Shown: positions 24,341 through 36,004, counted from the first letter of the stretch. The stretch: 64,000 nt of DNA from Aquatica leii (GCA_035610365.1 CM069436.1:86429912-86493911), one strand, 5' to 3'. A program made the numbers and translations. The notes: generated by a model not told the origin, from the sequence alone.

Positions 24341-25165
24341 GAAGAAAGCAAAAAATCGTATTTAGTAACAACAGAAAAAGTGGGGGCATAACGGGCCAAG
24401 ACAGAACACGCACACATACGCGTAACTAAAGATGCTAGTAGTGTAAAGTACAATACAATTCTACTATAAAAAAATTAAGAGAGAGAGAGAGTTTAGAACA
24501 AACCGGTTTGGGTATTGTTAGATGAAACAACAGACACAGAACAACAAAGTATTGCAAATTTTTTATTTGCTGTGTTGTGTTAAAGAAGAAAGCAAAAAAT
24601 CGTATTTAGTAACAACAGAAAAAGTGGGGGCATAACGGGCCAAGACAGAACACGCACACATACGCGTAACTAAAGATGCTAGTAGTGTAAAGTACAATAC
24701 AATTCTACTATAAAAATTAAGAGAGAGAGAGAGTTTAGAACAAACCGGTTTGGGTATTGTTAGATGAAACAACAGACACAGAACAACAAAGTATTGCAAA
24801 TTTTTTATTTGCTGTGTTGTGTTAAAGAAGAAAGCAAAAAATCGTATTTAGTAACAACAGAAAAAGTGGGGGCATAACGGGCCAAGACAGAACACGCACA
24901 CATACGCGTAACTAAAGATGCTAGTAGTGTAAAGTACAATACAATTCTACTATAAAAAAATTAAGAGAGAGAGAGAGTTTAGAACAAACCGGTTTGGGTA
25001 TTGTTAGATGAAACAACAGACACAGAACAAAGTATTGCAATTTTTTTATTTGGTTTGTTGTGTTAAAGAAGAAAGCAAAAAATCGTATTTAGTAACAACA
25101 GAAAAAGTGGGGGCATAACGGGGCAAGACGGAACACGCACACATACGCGTAACTAAGGATGGTAG
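24210..25165 (+). repeat. Four-copy tandem array, about 242 bp per unit, derived from hAT transposase
   Basis: Units begin CAATACAATTCTA(C/T)TATA at 24210, 24451, 24695 and 24937, giving periods of 241, 244 and 242 bp. The copies are almost identical; differences are mostly in the A-run and GA-run lengths, with more drift in the fourth copy after about 25030 (a missing CAA and TTTGCTGTG replaced by TTTGGTTTG). Each unit contains the DETTD-coding hAT segment followed by an in-frame stop. This is a coding fragment amplified as a local minisatellite, not a CRISPR array. Minus-strand open frames across it are incidental. Confidence 0.85.
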
Positions 25166-25408
25166 ATGTCATTGGGCTACTATTTAACCTGTCGCACAGT
25201 GCAAAAGCAACTGGCATTAATGAAAATTAAACTTTTTTCCATTTCTTTATAGAATCCGTTCTTCAAAGCAACACTAGATACTGGGGCAAAATGAGCGCAA
25301 GACAAAACGATTTATTCCGTCTCGCCCCAACCCCGTCGTGTCTCTTTGTTGACGAGTGGTTATGATTTGTATTTTTTATGGAATATCATATTGTTTCAGT
25401 GAGGAATA

Positions 25409-26770
25409 ATGGTACATACCATAAGAAAATTACCAGAAGTAGCTGGTCTTTGGAAAATATTAAAAAAGCAGTAAATGAAGTGTTGAACTACAGGACAACA
25501 TTGCAAACGTATGTCGTTCTATAGACCACACTAGAGCGTCATGTGGCTAAAATCAGGAAAAAGGCAATTATAAACCTACATTTTCTAAAAAAAAAGAGCT
25601 CGCTAAATATTTGAAGAATCGTCTATCAACTTTAGTTTTAAGAAAGATAACATATCAGCTTGCAGAAAAAAATAGTAAAAATCGCAGGTTTAACCACGAC
25701 AAAAAAAGTGACAGGCGTATATTGGGTAAAACATTTATGAAACGTCATTCAAATTTGTTAATCCGGAAGCCAGAAACCACATCAGCATGTAGGGCAATGG
25801 GTTTGTTTGGAGAATTCTACGACAAATATAAATTGACGTCCGACCGGATTTATAATTGTATTGAAACTGACATATCTAGTATATCTAAAACTAAAAGTAA
25901 AATGATCGCTAAAAAGACAAAAAATGAAGTCGGAGTTATTGCAGTGAGCTCCACCAGTAACTAAACCAGAATGTAATGCTTGTGGATGGATGACCACGGA
26001 AACTTTTCTGTCATGGTTTTATCAATTTATTCGATTTTTAGGTGCGTCAGTAACAAACCAAGTTTTGCAGCTATTGGATGGTCATATAACACACACGCAA
26101 AATATAGAACTAATTGAGGTCGCACGTAAAAATGGTGTAATAATGCTTTGCTTTTCTTCACACTGCACCTACCGGCTCCAGCCTTTAAAAGTTACATCTG
26201 TAAAACTTGTAAATGCTAATTATGATCGAGCTACTTCTAACTAGTTATGGTCACACCCAAGGCAAGTTATAACAGCTTTCCAAATTAACGAGATCTTTGC
26301 GCGTGCTTATATTTAAGCTGCAACAAAAAATGTGGAATATGGCCATATAACTAAAATAATTTAACAAACGACGATTTCCTACTTGCAGCAACCGCAGTCA
26401 TTGAAAATCCTGAATTTGTTCATGTTACTGCCGAGATTCAAATAGATCTGCCACTACCTGTTGAAAAACTCCTGATAAACAAATTTATGACTTTGTGGCT
26501 GAACCACAATTTGGACTGTCTTTTGTAGAGGATGAACCATGTCCAATTGAATCTCCGGTTCAAAAAGTATGTCAAAATTTAACATCTTCTTTCGCAAACG
26601 TTTCACCAACAGATATTCTGCCTATTCCTCCAGTTAAAAACCGGAACTGAAAAAAAATAGTAGTATTGACATCTACACCTTACAAAAAAGAGTTAGAAGA
26701 ACTTCACCAAAAGAGACCAAAAAAATCCTCTGACCTAAACGACTCACACTTAAAAAAATGCAAATAACCT
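25409..26770 (+). pseudogene. Pogo-like (jerky/Tigger-type) transposase
   Basis: The N-terminal CENP-B-like region reads TRSSWSLENIKKAVNEVLN near 25430, followed by GKTFMKRHSNLLIRKPETTS near 25725. The DDE region follows: the DKYKLTSDRIYNCIETDIS segment near 25820 (the usual D-E-T site reads I-E-T-D), GWMTTETFLSWFYQFIRFLG near 25985, LQLLDGHITHTQNIELIEVA near 26068 (second aspartate) and CTYRLQPLKVTSVKLV near 26165, where the family normally has a third aspartate and this copy has lysine. A C-terminal tail with basic and proline-rich remnants reaches about 26770. Frameshifts occur near 25500, 25960 and 26330. The catalytic triad is damaged, so it is inactive. Confidence 0.85.
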
Positions 26771-26954
26771 AAGACTAAATAAGCAAAAAATGATGAAGAA
26801 GACTCACTTTGCTTATATTACATAGACGACAATAATATATCTGAAGTCATCGTAAGGTTAGTGGAGTGCCATCTACCAATTATCTATCCAATTTATCTTC
26901 TTCAACACAATCTCTAAGTCAAGGTTCCCTTAATACTATTGTGAAAGTAACCGA

Positions 26955-27288
26955 GAATGCGGATTCCGACGGTTTCTAACTTGCTAAGAAAAAGAACACC
27001 CGGCAACGTAACATCGCATGCGGTTCCCTAACATCAACTTGCGCTTTGAAAGTAGCTACTAAGTGGATGCACTATCATGTCTATCCTATACAGCCCAATA
27101 CAAGTAGTGATGATAGCATACAATATCTAAAATCTAAAAACATTAACGATGCTAAATGTGAAAAACAAGCCCGCAGACCGAATGAGTATAGCTCCTTTAA
27201 AATCACAGTTTCTGAAACTGATACAAAAGTTGTGACGTCTTCTGATACATGGCTTACAAATGTAAAAATCAACCGTTTTCTTCTTTAA
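26955..27288 (+). pseudogene. LINE ORF1 C-terminal remnant
   Basis: Codes for RQRNIACGSLTSTCA, then KVATKWMHYHVYPIQPNTSS and ARRPNEYSSFKITVSETDTK, ending TWLTNVKINRFLL and a stop. The pattern of a short RRM-like domain ending in a V-x-R-F-(F/L) motif matches ORF1 of Jockey/CR1-type LINEs, whose product binds element RNA. An in-frame stop near 26980 separates the upstream serine-rich part. Confidence 0.65.
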
Positions 27289-28259
27289 CCCCGTGTAGGG
27301 ATTATAAAAACTTAGTCAATAATACAAACAAAGATCCTTTTACTCTGACACTGTTTCATCTTAACATTCAGTGCCTAAGGGAAAAAATTGACGAGTTAAG
27401 CTGTTTCTTGGCACAACAATTACTTATGATTGACATCTTTAACGTTAACGGATAATGAAACAAAAAATAGTGTAAACATTGCAAACCTAACTTTAGCGTC
27501 TTCATTTGTTAGAAAAACCATTCTCGTGGTGGTGTAATGATTTTAGTGAATCGTTCTTTAAACTTCCGATTTATATCTTTTATAAACTGCCTGGACAATA
27601 TTTTCATGAATTTTGGATTTGGAAACTACGATACATCAAACATGGAGACGTACCTGTCGGACCACTTGGGACAAATAATTACCAAAATGACAACTTCAAG
27701 AGATAAGAAGCTGACTTCCATCAATAAGTGTAGACCTTTCACAAATAAAGGTCTCAATTCTTTTCACCACATCATTACCAACCTTTCATGGGATTGCATT
27801 AATGATAAATTTAGAATATTTGTTGAAAACCTCAGTGAATCAGTTAAAATCGCATTCCTAGAAAGAACCATATCTGCGCGTATCCACGATGGTAATGTTA
27901 AATGGTTTAATAAGGAACTACAAATACTCAGGAATCAATTTTTGCTTATATGTGAATTACGCAAAAAGTTTCCCGATAACTCCATCCTTGTACACAAGCG
28001 AAATTCTTTTTGACGATTTTACAGAAATGAAATCAAACGTCATAAAAAACTCTGCAATGATATTGTCATAAAAAATTCTTGTAATTCAGCAGAAAAAAAC
28101 TATGGAAAATAATCAATCATAAACGAACGCCCTACTCTAACGATATATCTACCTCTATCGACGTATGTGATTTTAATGCATTTTTTGCAGATACTGCTGT
28201 TTCTGTCAAACAAATGATTAAAAAAAAACAATGCAGACATAATTGATTTTAATGAGTAT

Positions 28260-29776
28260 ATACCAAAACTCCCAAACGTGAAAAAATTTACCTTCAAGGA
28301 AGTTTCTATTAATGCCGTAAGGGATATCATAATGGGACTTAAAAACAGTAACTCCAGAGACATCTATGGCTTATTTACTCGATTAATAAAGTCAGAAGTC
28401 AACTACATAGTAGCACCTTTAACGTCACTAATTAATGATTGCATAACCAACCATACATTTCCGGATTGTCTTAAAATAGGGATAATTTTACCACTCCTTA
28501 AATCCGGTGACATCAATGCTGCCAGCAACTACCTGTTTTATCCAAAATTTTAGAAAAATTGCTGTATAATCAAATTTCCGAATACTTTGAAGAGAACAAC
28601 TTGCTCTATAATAAACAGTTTGGTTTTCCAAAGGGCATGAATACAACTTCTGCTCTGATTTCATTTTCAAAGCAAGTATTAGACGGTTTTGAAAGTGGCG
28701 ACCACACTTTGTCAATATTCTGCGATATCAGTAAGGCCTTCGACTGCATATCGCACAATCTACTGCTTGATAAACTTACTCACTACAACTTCACTGACAA
28801 CAGTATCAAATTGGTAAATTCCTATTTATCAAAGAGACAACAATACGTCAAATTTAACAATTTATTCTCGCCAGTGATTCTGGTAATAAACGGTGTGCCT
28901 CAAGGGTCAATTCTTGGACCAATGTTGTTCCTGATCTACATTAATGATTTCCCGAAGTACATGGATAACGATAATATCATACTTTATGCAGATGATACCA
29001 CTGTGTTAATAAGAGATAGAAACATCAATAGACTTAACAATACGGTCAACGATATGCAGATAAAAGCAAATGTATGGTTCTCAAAAAATGAACTACTACT
29101 CAACAATAAAAAGACAAAAAACTACTGTTTACTCTGAAAAGAGTCGATGCGCCGATGTTAAACGCAACGAATAAAATAAAGTTCTTAGGTGTGACACTTG
29201 ACTGTAAACTTACATGGGAGCAACATATCATTACGTTGTCGGCTAAATTATCTCACAACTTATACGTCCTCAAAAGTCTTCAAAACGAAGTGCCCCAACA
29301 TGTACTATGGTTTATTGCATTCGCATTGCACATACGGAACGTTGCTGTGAGGTTTGTCGGCCCACATGAAATACATCTTCAGAATTCAACGCAGAGCTAT
29401 TCGTGTGTTAGCTGATCTACCATACAGAGCAGATTGTATAGAAGCTTATCGTGAGTTATTTATAATGACTATCCCTTCTATCTACATTTTTCAGTGCCTA
29501 CTTTACGTTAAGAAAAATGACTGCTTGTGGTCTAAACATAATGATAGACACCATTACCTAACAAGAACTAACAGTCATTATAGTTCCAATTTTTGTAGGT
29601 TGAGTCTTACTCAAAAGGACCCGGACTATCTGGCCCCGAAACTTTTTAATGTGCTACCCGTTACATTTAAAGATCTGCCTATTAAGACTTTCAAAAAAAA
29701 GATGCTCAAGTTTTTAACTGAAAACGTTTTTTACAGTGTAGAACAATACACTAAGTACGATTTTAAAGTACTATAA
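28260..29776 (+). pseudogene. LINE reverse transcriptase with all catalytic motifs visible
   Basis: The block FKEVSINAVRDIIMGLKNSN is near 28284. The uninterrupted stretch at 28559-29137 contains FCDISKAFDCISHNLLLDKL near 28718 (first aspartate), GVPQGSILGPMLFLIYINDF near 28892 and ILYADDTTVL near 28978 (YADD box). The thumb begins at 29155 with KIKFLGVTLDCKLTWEQHI, and a C-terminal domain with IFRIQRRAIRVLADLPYRAD continues to the stop at 29774-29776. In the family the protein copies RNA by target-primed reverse transcription. Here it is split over about four frames, so it is inferred dead despite the intact catalytic residues. Confidence 0.85.
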
Positions 29777-29989
29777 TGCTAACTTTGCTACGTACTGAAG
29801 TCTCGTCAATTAATTTGTTTTACCTGTTATTATCTGTTTATAATCTGCGTCGTATGACTCTGTTACAAGTATGTTATATTAACTTAGTTATATCTTTTTA
29901 CTTTATTTGCTATTATTAATATTATGTATTTATTAAAAATATATGGTGCTATGCACAACTTACTAAGCGATAAGTTGAGTTTATTAAAT

Positions 29990-30480
29990 GAATTCTCAAA
30001 ATTAGTGTGTTAACCAAATTTTTTAAAGCGAAACTGTCCTCGGTTTTTACGAATGGGGGTAAACTCATTGATTTGAGTCAATAAAAGTGTGTAAAAATAC
30101 CAAAACAAAATTTTTCCCAAGAAGTTTACAATAAAAAGGTAAGTATTATTATGCCTAATTGTTTTACTTTTTTAAAAAATATATTTATTCCCATATTTCC
30201 AATCCAAAAATTAAAGTATTTAATAAAAAAATAAATTGAAACTTCTTTCAATGAAAAATATATAGCAAAAAAACTATTATTTCGTTGTCTTATAAATACA
30301 TGTATGTATATTAAAATGCATGCAAAATACATTTTGGCCGAGCCGAATTAGTAAGTAATCAAATGTTTTCAAACCTCTAATAGAAAAAAAACTTTTTTAA
30401 TTTAAAAAATTAATTTAAAGTGTACACGATTTTTATGAAAGTTATGAAATTTTTAAGCATACATATCTACATAATAGTTT
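29990..30480. other. AT-rich non-coding stretch
   Basis: No gene or repeat identified. Bounded on the left by the LINE 3' end and on the right by palindromic MITE copy 2. Confidence 0.35.
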
Positions 30481-30481
30481 T

Positions 30482-30690
30482 AGAATAGTATATTAAAACA
30501 CAAGTTACAGAATGAACGCACTTCAATCACGAGACCGCGTTCCATACACGAGCCGCGCAGCGGTGAGTTTATGAAGCGGTCGAGTGATTGAAACGTATTC
30601 TATGACGTGTGCTTTATACTATTTTCTCTATTTCGATACAATATTTAATATTTTTCGTATAATTTTAATTTTTAAAACAACATTGGGAAA
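30482..30690 (+). repeat. Palindromic MITE, copy 2
   Basis: Inverted relative to 22351-22547. The core folds on itself: TCAATCACGAGACCGC on one side pairs with GCGGTCGAGTGATTGA on the other, about 35 nt apart. The flanking ACAAGTTACAGAATGAACGC and GTATTCTATGACGTGTG segments also pair imperfectly. A short non-autonomous DNA element is the most likely reading. Confidence 0.7.
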
Positions 30691-30699
30691 TTTATATTT

Positions 30700-31385
30700 T
30701 ACTGAATTGGCAGCACTTACACTTTGACATATTGAAATTTATGTGTTAACCTAAAATCTCATACAAAATTTTCTCTTTATACCTTTATAAGTAAATAACT
30801 TTAAATTAATAGGACGTTTTTATTTTATCTTGGCATCAAAATTTGAATTTCAATTGTTAACTTCCAATAATTTTGATTTCTTTTTCATGTAACGTCAACT
30901 TACGATGCAGAGATACTAACTTTAAAAAAACTAACATTACTAAAATTCGTGTAAGAATTGGGTTATTCTTACACGGATTTTAGTGTAAGAATCGCTAATT
31001 CTGATGTTGAAATAGAGAAAATAGTTAATCTTTGGTTAACGAATAAAATATATCCGATTTGCCTTCGCTTTAATTTAGCAAAAGCAATTAATCTTTTTGT
31101 ACAGTTCATGCTTTGTATAATTGAAAATCTTGGTATGCAAGAACTAACAGTTTTTGCTCGACGAAATACAATTAAATTAAGAGAAATGTAAAAGCATGAC
31201 TACTTGTTTGTAATAGGTAATGCGGGTGTTATCATTATAATCCAGTAGTTACATAATTTAATAAACTACGTTCGTTCGTTCATTGTTTATTCAACAATTA
31301 AGATAATTAAAAACATGCAGATTCATATTTTTCGATAAAATAACTACCACTCTCAAACATTCAACAAAGAGAGAAAAAGAAATCC
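30700..31385 (-). other. Intron 2 start region of the Rab26-like gene
   Basis: On the minus strand this follows the GT donor at 31388-31389. It contains a small hairpin at about 30942-30985 (ATTCGTGTAAGAAT and ATTCTTACACGGAT arms). The 77-codon frame at 30958-31191 has no recognisable domain. Confidence 0.4.
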
Positions 31386-31389
31386 TTAC

Positions 31390-31786
31390 TGTAAATCCGA
31401 TTCCAACAGTCGCCGAGAAATTTCCTGGTTGAAATTTACCAGTATCGAATTTTACTAACAAAGAAGTCTTTCCTACTCCGCTGTCACCAAGTAGTATTGT
31501 CTAAAAGTACAAAGCACGTCAATCCGTTAGTTCGGCGTTATTGTATTTTCTATTAAATGCATCGAGTAAAAGCAAGTTTCGTTACCTTATGCAATCTCTG
31601 ATTAGTATCTTCTATAACATCCGTCTCACATAGTTTCAAAATTTCGGCGGGTGGCTTGTAGTCGCGATAACCCGTTGGTGATGGCACTGTTTTATGCGCG
31701 TTTTGAGTTATATGTAATTTAGCTTGTGCAATTGTATCTTCGGAGCTTTCAAAAACATCATCATCCATACTATCGTCCGTCGTCAT
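31390..31786 (-). CDS. Rab26: Rab26-type small GTPase, first two coding exons (partial)
   Basis: Exon 1 (31586-31786, 67 codons) starts at the first true ATG and encodes an acidic, Ser/Thr-rich N-terminal extension ending TNQRLHK, followed by a GT donor (GTAACG). Exon 2 (31390-31500, 37 codons, phase 0) follows a TTTTAG acceptor and encodes TILLGDSGVGKTSLLVKFDT and then the switch I approach ending TVGIGFT, followed by GTAAGG. The P-loop GDSGVGKT and the FDTGKF-PGNFSATVGIGFT segment are characteristic of Rab26/Rab37 GTPases, and the IGF variant is the fly Rab26 form. Rab26 acts on secretory and synaptic vesicle membranes. The DTAGQE, NKxD and prenylation exons are not in the window, so the second intron must extend past position 1. 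Identification is from sequence pattern; Rab37 is the alternative name. Confidence 0.88.
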
Positions 31787-32400
31787 GATCAACTTAGAAT
31801 AAAAATATGGGTTTTATAAATTGCAATTGCAAATTTGAATACGCTAAATCAAGCAAAAGAAATACAATTCAAAAGAAAACGGTTAAAATTATTGAATTGT
31901 TAATTGCTCTATAAATAGCTATAACCGAGCTTTGAAGCTTTTGTCTTATTAAACAATATCATTCCCCCTTACCAATAAGTTCCTTTTCCTTTTATTAAAG
32001 CATTATTGATTACCATATGGTGGCTTCAATGTTTCATGAAAAAAATATTTATATTTAATATTTTTCAGCACTTCTACCACCTCCACCACTCTATGTTTAT
32101 GACATGCGCTCACTCAAACACATCACCTAACACTATCAATCATTGTACATTTCATTTTGTTACCGAATCAAAAATATATTCTATTTCTACTCAAATTTAA
32201 GCTCGCGAAATCTTCAGGTGCCTGCCATATTGGTCTTACCCCGCAAATACGTTGCCGCCTTGACACAACGTAACAGGATCAATGAAAACCCACACCCTCT
32301 TTTATCGTCGAACTATTCTGGCATTTACAAAGATAAGGGTAATAACACGCACGTTTAATTGTTACAAGAAATTTATCAATAGTTAAATATCAAACGATCA
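31787..32400 (-). other. Rab26 5' region with a possible non-coding upstream exon
   Basis: Upstream of the ATG, a pyrimidine-rich tract ending TTGATTTAG (AG at 31844-31845) looks like a splice acceptor, which would make 31787-31843 the untranslated part of exon 1. About 400 bp further upstream a GC-richer stretch (about 32240-32350) ends in GCGG|GTAAGA, a consensus donor at 32238-32239. Together they suggest a non-coding first exon. This is inference from splice-site appearance only. Confidence 0.3.
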
Positions 32401-33070
32401 ATTTAATAATATTCTCAGCGCGAATTTAATCACAACAAAATAATCGCAACTAAATGTCTTTTATTGTAGCATATAAGATCAAATTAACAATATTATTGTC
32501 AATTATTTTACACTATTAGAGGAATTAAAGCGACCTTGGCGAATACACGCGCATCTTTTGACTACTACTATCCTTGTCTGATTTTGCGAGGATCAACTTC
32601 CTCTGACCCATATTCACCCGATATTTATAATAAAGGGTAATTGCATCGAAAGGACGCAAAATCAATTATAAACATTTAATCAGAAATACAAATAGGTCAA
32701 TATTGCCTTTATTTGATTAGTGTTGTTTCGATAATTATTTGCATACGTTTGCCGCGGTTTAAAAAACGTTTGATTTTTAGGTTATTGTAGTCATAAAATG
32801 CAAGATGAAAAGCAAGCAATAAGATCAACTCAACTTGTATTTTCCGGTCGTTGATTGTTTGAGTTGCTGAAACTGTTCATAGCTGCATATAATTTATTCA
32901 CGCTGTTATGCACATTTTTGTATTACTTGTATTATATGTTTGCTTTTTCTCAAAATATACAAATATCTGCAATTTGTCTATAAAAACTTAGACTTGGATT
33001 TTTTAATACGGTTTTTACTCATATTTATTTACCTATTATTTATACATAGGTACTTCCAATACAATAAATA
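32400..33070. other. AT-rich DNA upstream of Rab26
   Basis: Possible promoter region of the Rab26-like gene, but no core promoter element can be singled out. A moderately GC-richer patch lies at about 32525-32620. Confidence 0.3.
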
Positions 33071-33074
33071 ATAA

Positions 33075-33479
33075 TGAAACGTTCTCAAACTTATTGTCAA
33101 CTTCGAGAACGTTTACCGGATCACGAATGATGTAGAAAATTATCGACACCGATAACAGAAATATATAAAAGGTATTCAAAGGAAGCATAGGACAGTTTTT
33201 CGAATTGAATCGACAAATCGAATAAGTTAGTGATGAACGTCTATGCTAAGAAAAATAAATAAAGTGCCGGTGCTAGTGAAACATAAATCCGTCGCGTACG
33301 TGTTGTTAACATAAAACAAGTATCAGTTTTAGATAAAATTAAAAAGTGCGGACTAGTATTAGTAGTACATAAATTAATGTAAGTGTTTTTCTTAAATATC
33401 GTTAGATTTAATTAGTTACGTGTAGTTCTAATCATGCAAATATTGAATTTTAAATAAATTAGTTAAATAATTCATTACA
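33075..33479 (+). repeat. Gypsy LTR (copy A, 5')
   Basis: Starts TGAAACGTTC and ends ATTACA directly before TTGGTG. It contains ATATATAAAAGG as a TATA-like box near 33160. It shares ordered blocks with the LTRs at 43018, 53268 and 59548. Confidence 0.75.
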
Positions 33480-33929
33480 TTGGTGCCAGTTTAGAGTTTT
33501 AAAGTATAAATACTACTAAATTAAAATTGCTCCCGTAATAAAAACGTTATGTAATAAGTAGGTGCCGCTTGTGTTTGTTTATATAGTGTACTTATAGTTG
33601 TTCTTATTCGTTAACTCTTTCAGTCACCGTGTACAGTTCAAAGGTTTCCAAACTTTTTTGTGTCGTAGACCCTTTGCCATGATTTTGGTTTTGGGTAGAC
33701 CCCCTACTTACCTGATATTGATTTTTTGTAAATTTCTAACTGTAGTGAAGTTTAGTGTTAAAAACTTAAAATAAAAACACATGTTAAGCTTTATACATTT
33801 ATTAATTGAATTTAAATTAAAACTACTGAAAATAAAATTTTGTATCTGTTATATAAAATATACGTAACATAAATAAACATAAAATAAACTAAGCAATAAG
33901 TAAATGTTTTTAGTGAAAAGGATGAACCT

Positions 33930-35640
33930 GATTTGGCGTCAATTTTGTAAGGTTTAATCTTAAATCTCCTCGGCTAATGATGTCCAGTCTGTTTCATTTT
34001 TTCGTTAGGAAATTGGTAACAGCGCTGAATCCCCTTTCCACTAGGTATCACGGTGAAAAATAAATTAAAAACTTCCTCGTTATATTTTATAATACGAGAT
34101 AAGTAACGGGTATGTTGTTTTGCAGCCAGAATTGCCGATATCCGTTTCTAAACTAAACCTTAAGTTCTTCGTTTGTACTTAGTTTAGTCAGTTCCTCTTG
34201 TATTATGACATTCGTTTCTTCTATGTCACCATATGGGTTAATTATCTAGGTGGTATTACCATAGTCAAAACATCCTCAAACCTAGTTTCAAAATCTGAAT
34301 AGAGGGCATTTAAATGTTGAACGTAAGTTGAAACGTCGTTTTCCTGGCAGTTTGTCTGTGGCAAATTGGGGAATTGGAAAAATTCGCCTCGTCCAATATT
34401 TTGCTTCCTTAGTTTAACTCTAGCAAGAAACGCTGATAAGATGGACTTGGTTTTAATCAAGTTTAGACTGTCGCCTTGTAACTGCAAGTTAACCATATTA
34501 AATTTTGTAAACAAATCTGTTAAATAGGCGCTGTCTGTTTTCCACTTTATTAAATTGTCTTTTAAAATTCTATCTTTAGTATCCAGAAATTCTAAAATTG
34601 TCTCAAAAAGTGCAAGAAATCTTGTCAAACATAAGCTTTTCGACAGCCAGCGTACTTCAGTGTGAAGAAGTTATTGAAAGTGTTCGTCATTTTCTTCACA
34701 CAACTGCGCAAATAATCGCGTATTCAATGCGTTGCTTCGGATTCGGTTTACTGCATTAATGACTAATTCAAGAGATACATGCAATGCAACACTTAAATTT
34801 TTAGCAACTAAATGTTGTCGATGGATGACGCAATGTATTGCTAACATCCCTGACATATTTTGTTTTAAATAGCTTATAAATCCACGTTAATGTCCAACCA
34901 TGGCAGGTGCTCCATCTATAGCTGTTGATATAACATTTGATAAAAGGTTTGCTTTTTCAATGAAGTAATCTTTCAAAACATGAAATATTAATTCACCTTT
35001 AGTGTCGGTTGTCAAAGTTCTTGCGAAGAACAGTTCTTCGTAGATTTCTTGATTCATAATAAAACGAACATATGCCAATAATAATGCTGCATTACCAGGT
35101 AAAGTTGACTCGTTCAGTTGTATGAAGAAATGGGTCTTTGCAAATAATTACACAAGAAGCTTTCAATATCAGAACTCATCAATACGTCTTTCAACAGTAT
35201 TGTTGTTTTATTGATATCAGATGCAGGTTTATGTAAAACAGTTTTTAAAACCTCTTCAGCGCCTGGCAAAATTAACTTCTCTGCAATAGTATGCGGTTTT
35301 CCGAATTTTACTATAAGTAGTGAGATATTGTAAGACGCTCGCAAACTATCATCGTTTCTTTGTAACGTCGAAGCGAACATTCTGTCTACGCGTGGGTCTC
35401 TTCTGAAGTTTATCTTTGAGTGTTTGAAGGTATTTCAAATCTTTATCTGTTTCATCAGGATGACATCTTCTCAGATGATCGTGCAACTTAGATGGTTAGC
35501 GTCATTGCTCAAAACTTTGTTGCATAAAAGGCACATAGCCCATTGTTTGTCCGACAATGATGGAATGAAGCCAAATTTCAAATAATCAACAATGTACTGT
35601 CTACAGTTTTTTTTTGGATTCCGACATGGCATCAGTCATC
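33930..35640 (-). pseudogene. hAT transposase remnant (ZBED5/SCAND3-like)
   Basis: Read from 35640 downward: a decayed BED-type finger, then FGKPHTIAEKLILPGAEEVL near 35315, FFARTLTTDTKGELIFHVLK near 35035, SNVISTAIDGAPAMVGH near 34935 (the catalytic-domain DGAPAM motif), MLAIHCVIHRQHLVAKNLS near 34850 (CVIHR motif), an alpha-helical insertion region at 34242-34628, and the C-terminal dimerisation block YLVERGFSAVTNFL near 34030. These motifs in this order identify the group. Frameshifts or stops lie near 34240, 34640, 34885 and 35090. The BED finger would bind DNA and the GFSAV block would mediate oligomerisation in an intact relative. Confidence 0.85.
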
Positions 35641-36004
35641 TGTGGGCAAAACTAATTTATTTAAATAAGACATAAAGCCAAGCAGCTATATATTAACAAA
35701 TCAAAGTCAAATTTAAAACGTATGGTCTTAGATTTTATGGCAGGCATAGGCGTACAGCCATTATAAATAAATGTGAGAAAGGGAATGTTTTGAATGTTAC
35801 TTAAGGTTTTGATATGAAGGAACTTTAAGGAAATTTGAAAGTAACATGACAAAAAATGTTAAAATAAAATATTAAACAACGAATAATAATAACAAACAGT
35901 TATGCGATTTATCTCTACGTACATTCGACTGTCATGTGTACAAATTCACTGGTTCCACTTCAGCAATAATACAGAATTTTAATTTCAATACAGAGAAGTA
36001 TATA

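Larger units (their letters stand above)
26868..29990 (+). mobile_element. Jockey/CR1-like LINE with ORF1 remnant, endonuclease scrap and full RT region
   Basis: The ORF1 end lies at about 26868-27288, with an RRM-like tail ending DTWLTNVKINRFLL. ORF2 starts near 27330 with FTLTLFHLNIQCLREKIDEL (endonuclease start), but most of the endonuclease is deleted before GGVMILVNRSLNF near 27532. The endonuclease-RT linker and RT run from 27600 to 29776, where the last frame stops. The 3' end near 29990 is estimated from AT-rich sequence without a clear poly(A) tail. It is the best preserved retroelement in the window, though several frameshifts (near 27500, 28010, 28555, 29137, 29400) prevent full translation. 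Confidence 0.85.

Noticed and set aside
24563-24799. 78-codon minus-strand open frame in the tandem array
   Set aside because: It is the antisense of the hAT-derived unit; the conserved DETTD reading is on the plus strand.
24210-25165. Regular repeats suggesting a CRISPR array
   Set aside because: Units are about 242 bp, contiguous without unique spacers, and derived from hAT coding sequence in a eukaryotic context.
30958-31191. 77-codon plus-strand frame beside a hairpin
   Set aside because: No domain and no start context; it lies within the inferred Rab26 intron on the opposite strand.
31553-31585. Rab26 exon 1 extended through the stop after LHKVTKLAF
   Set aside because: The extension reads through a GTAACG donor into an intron; splicing at 31586 to 31500 gives the conserved P-loop in phase.
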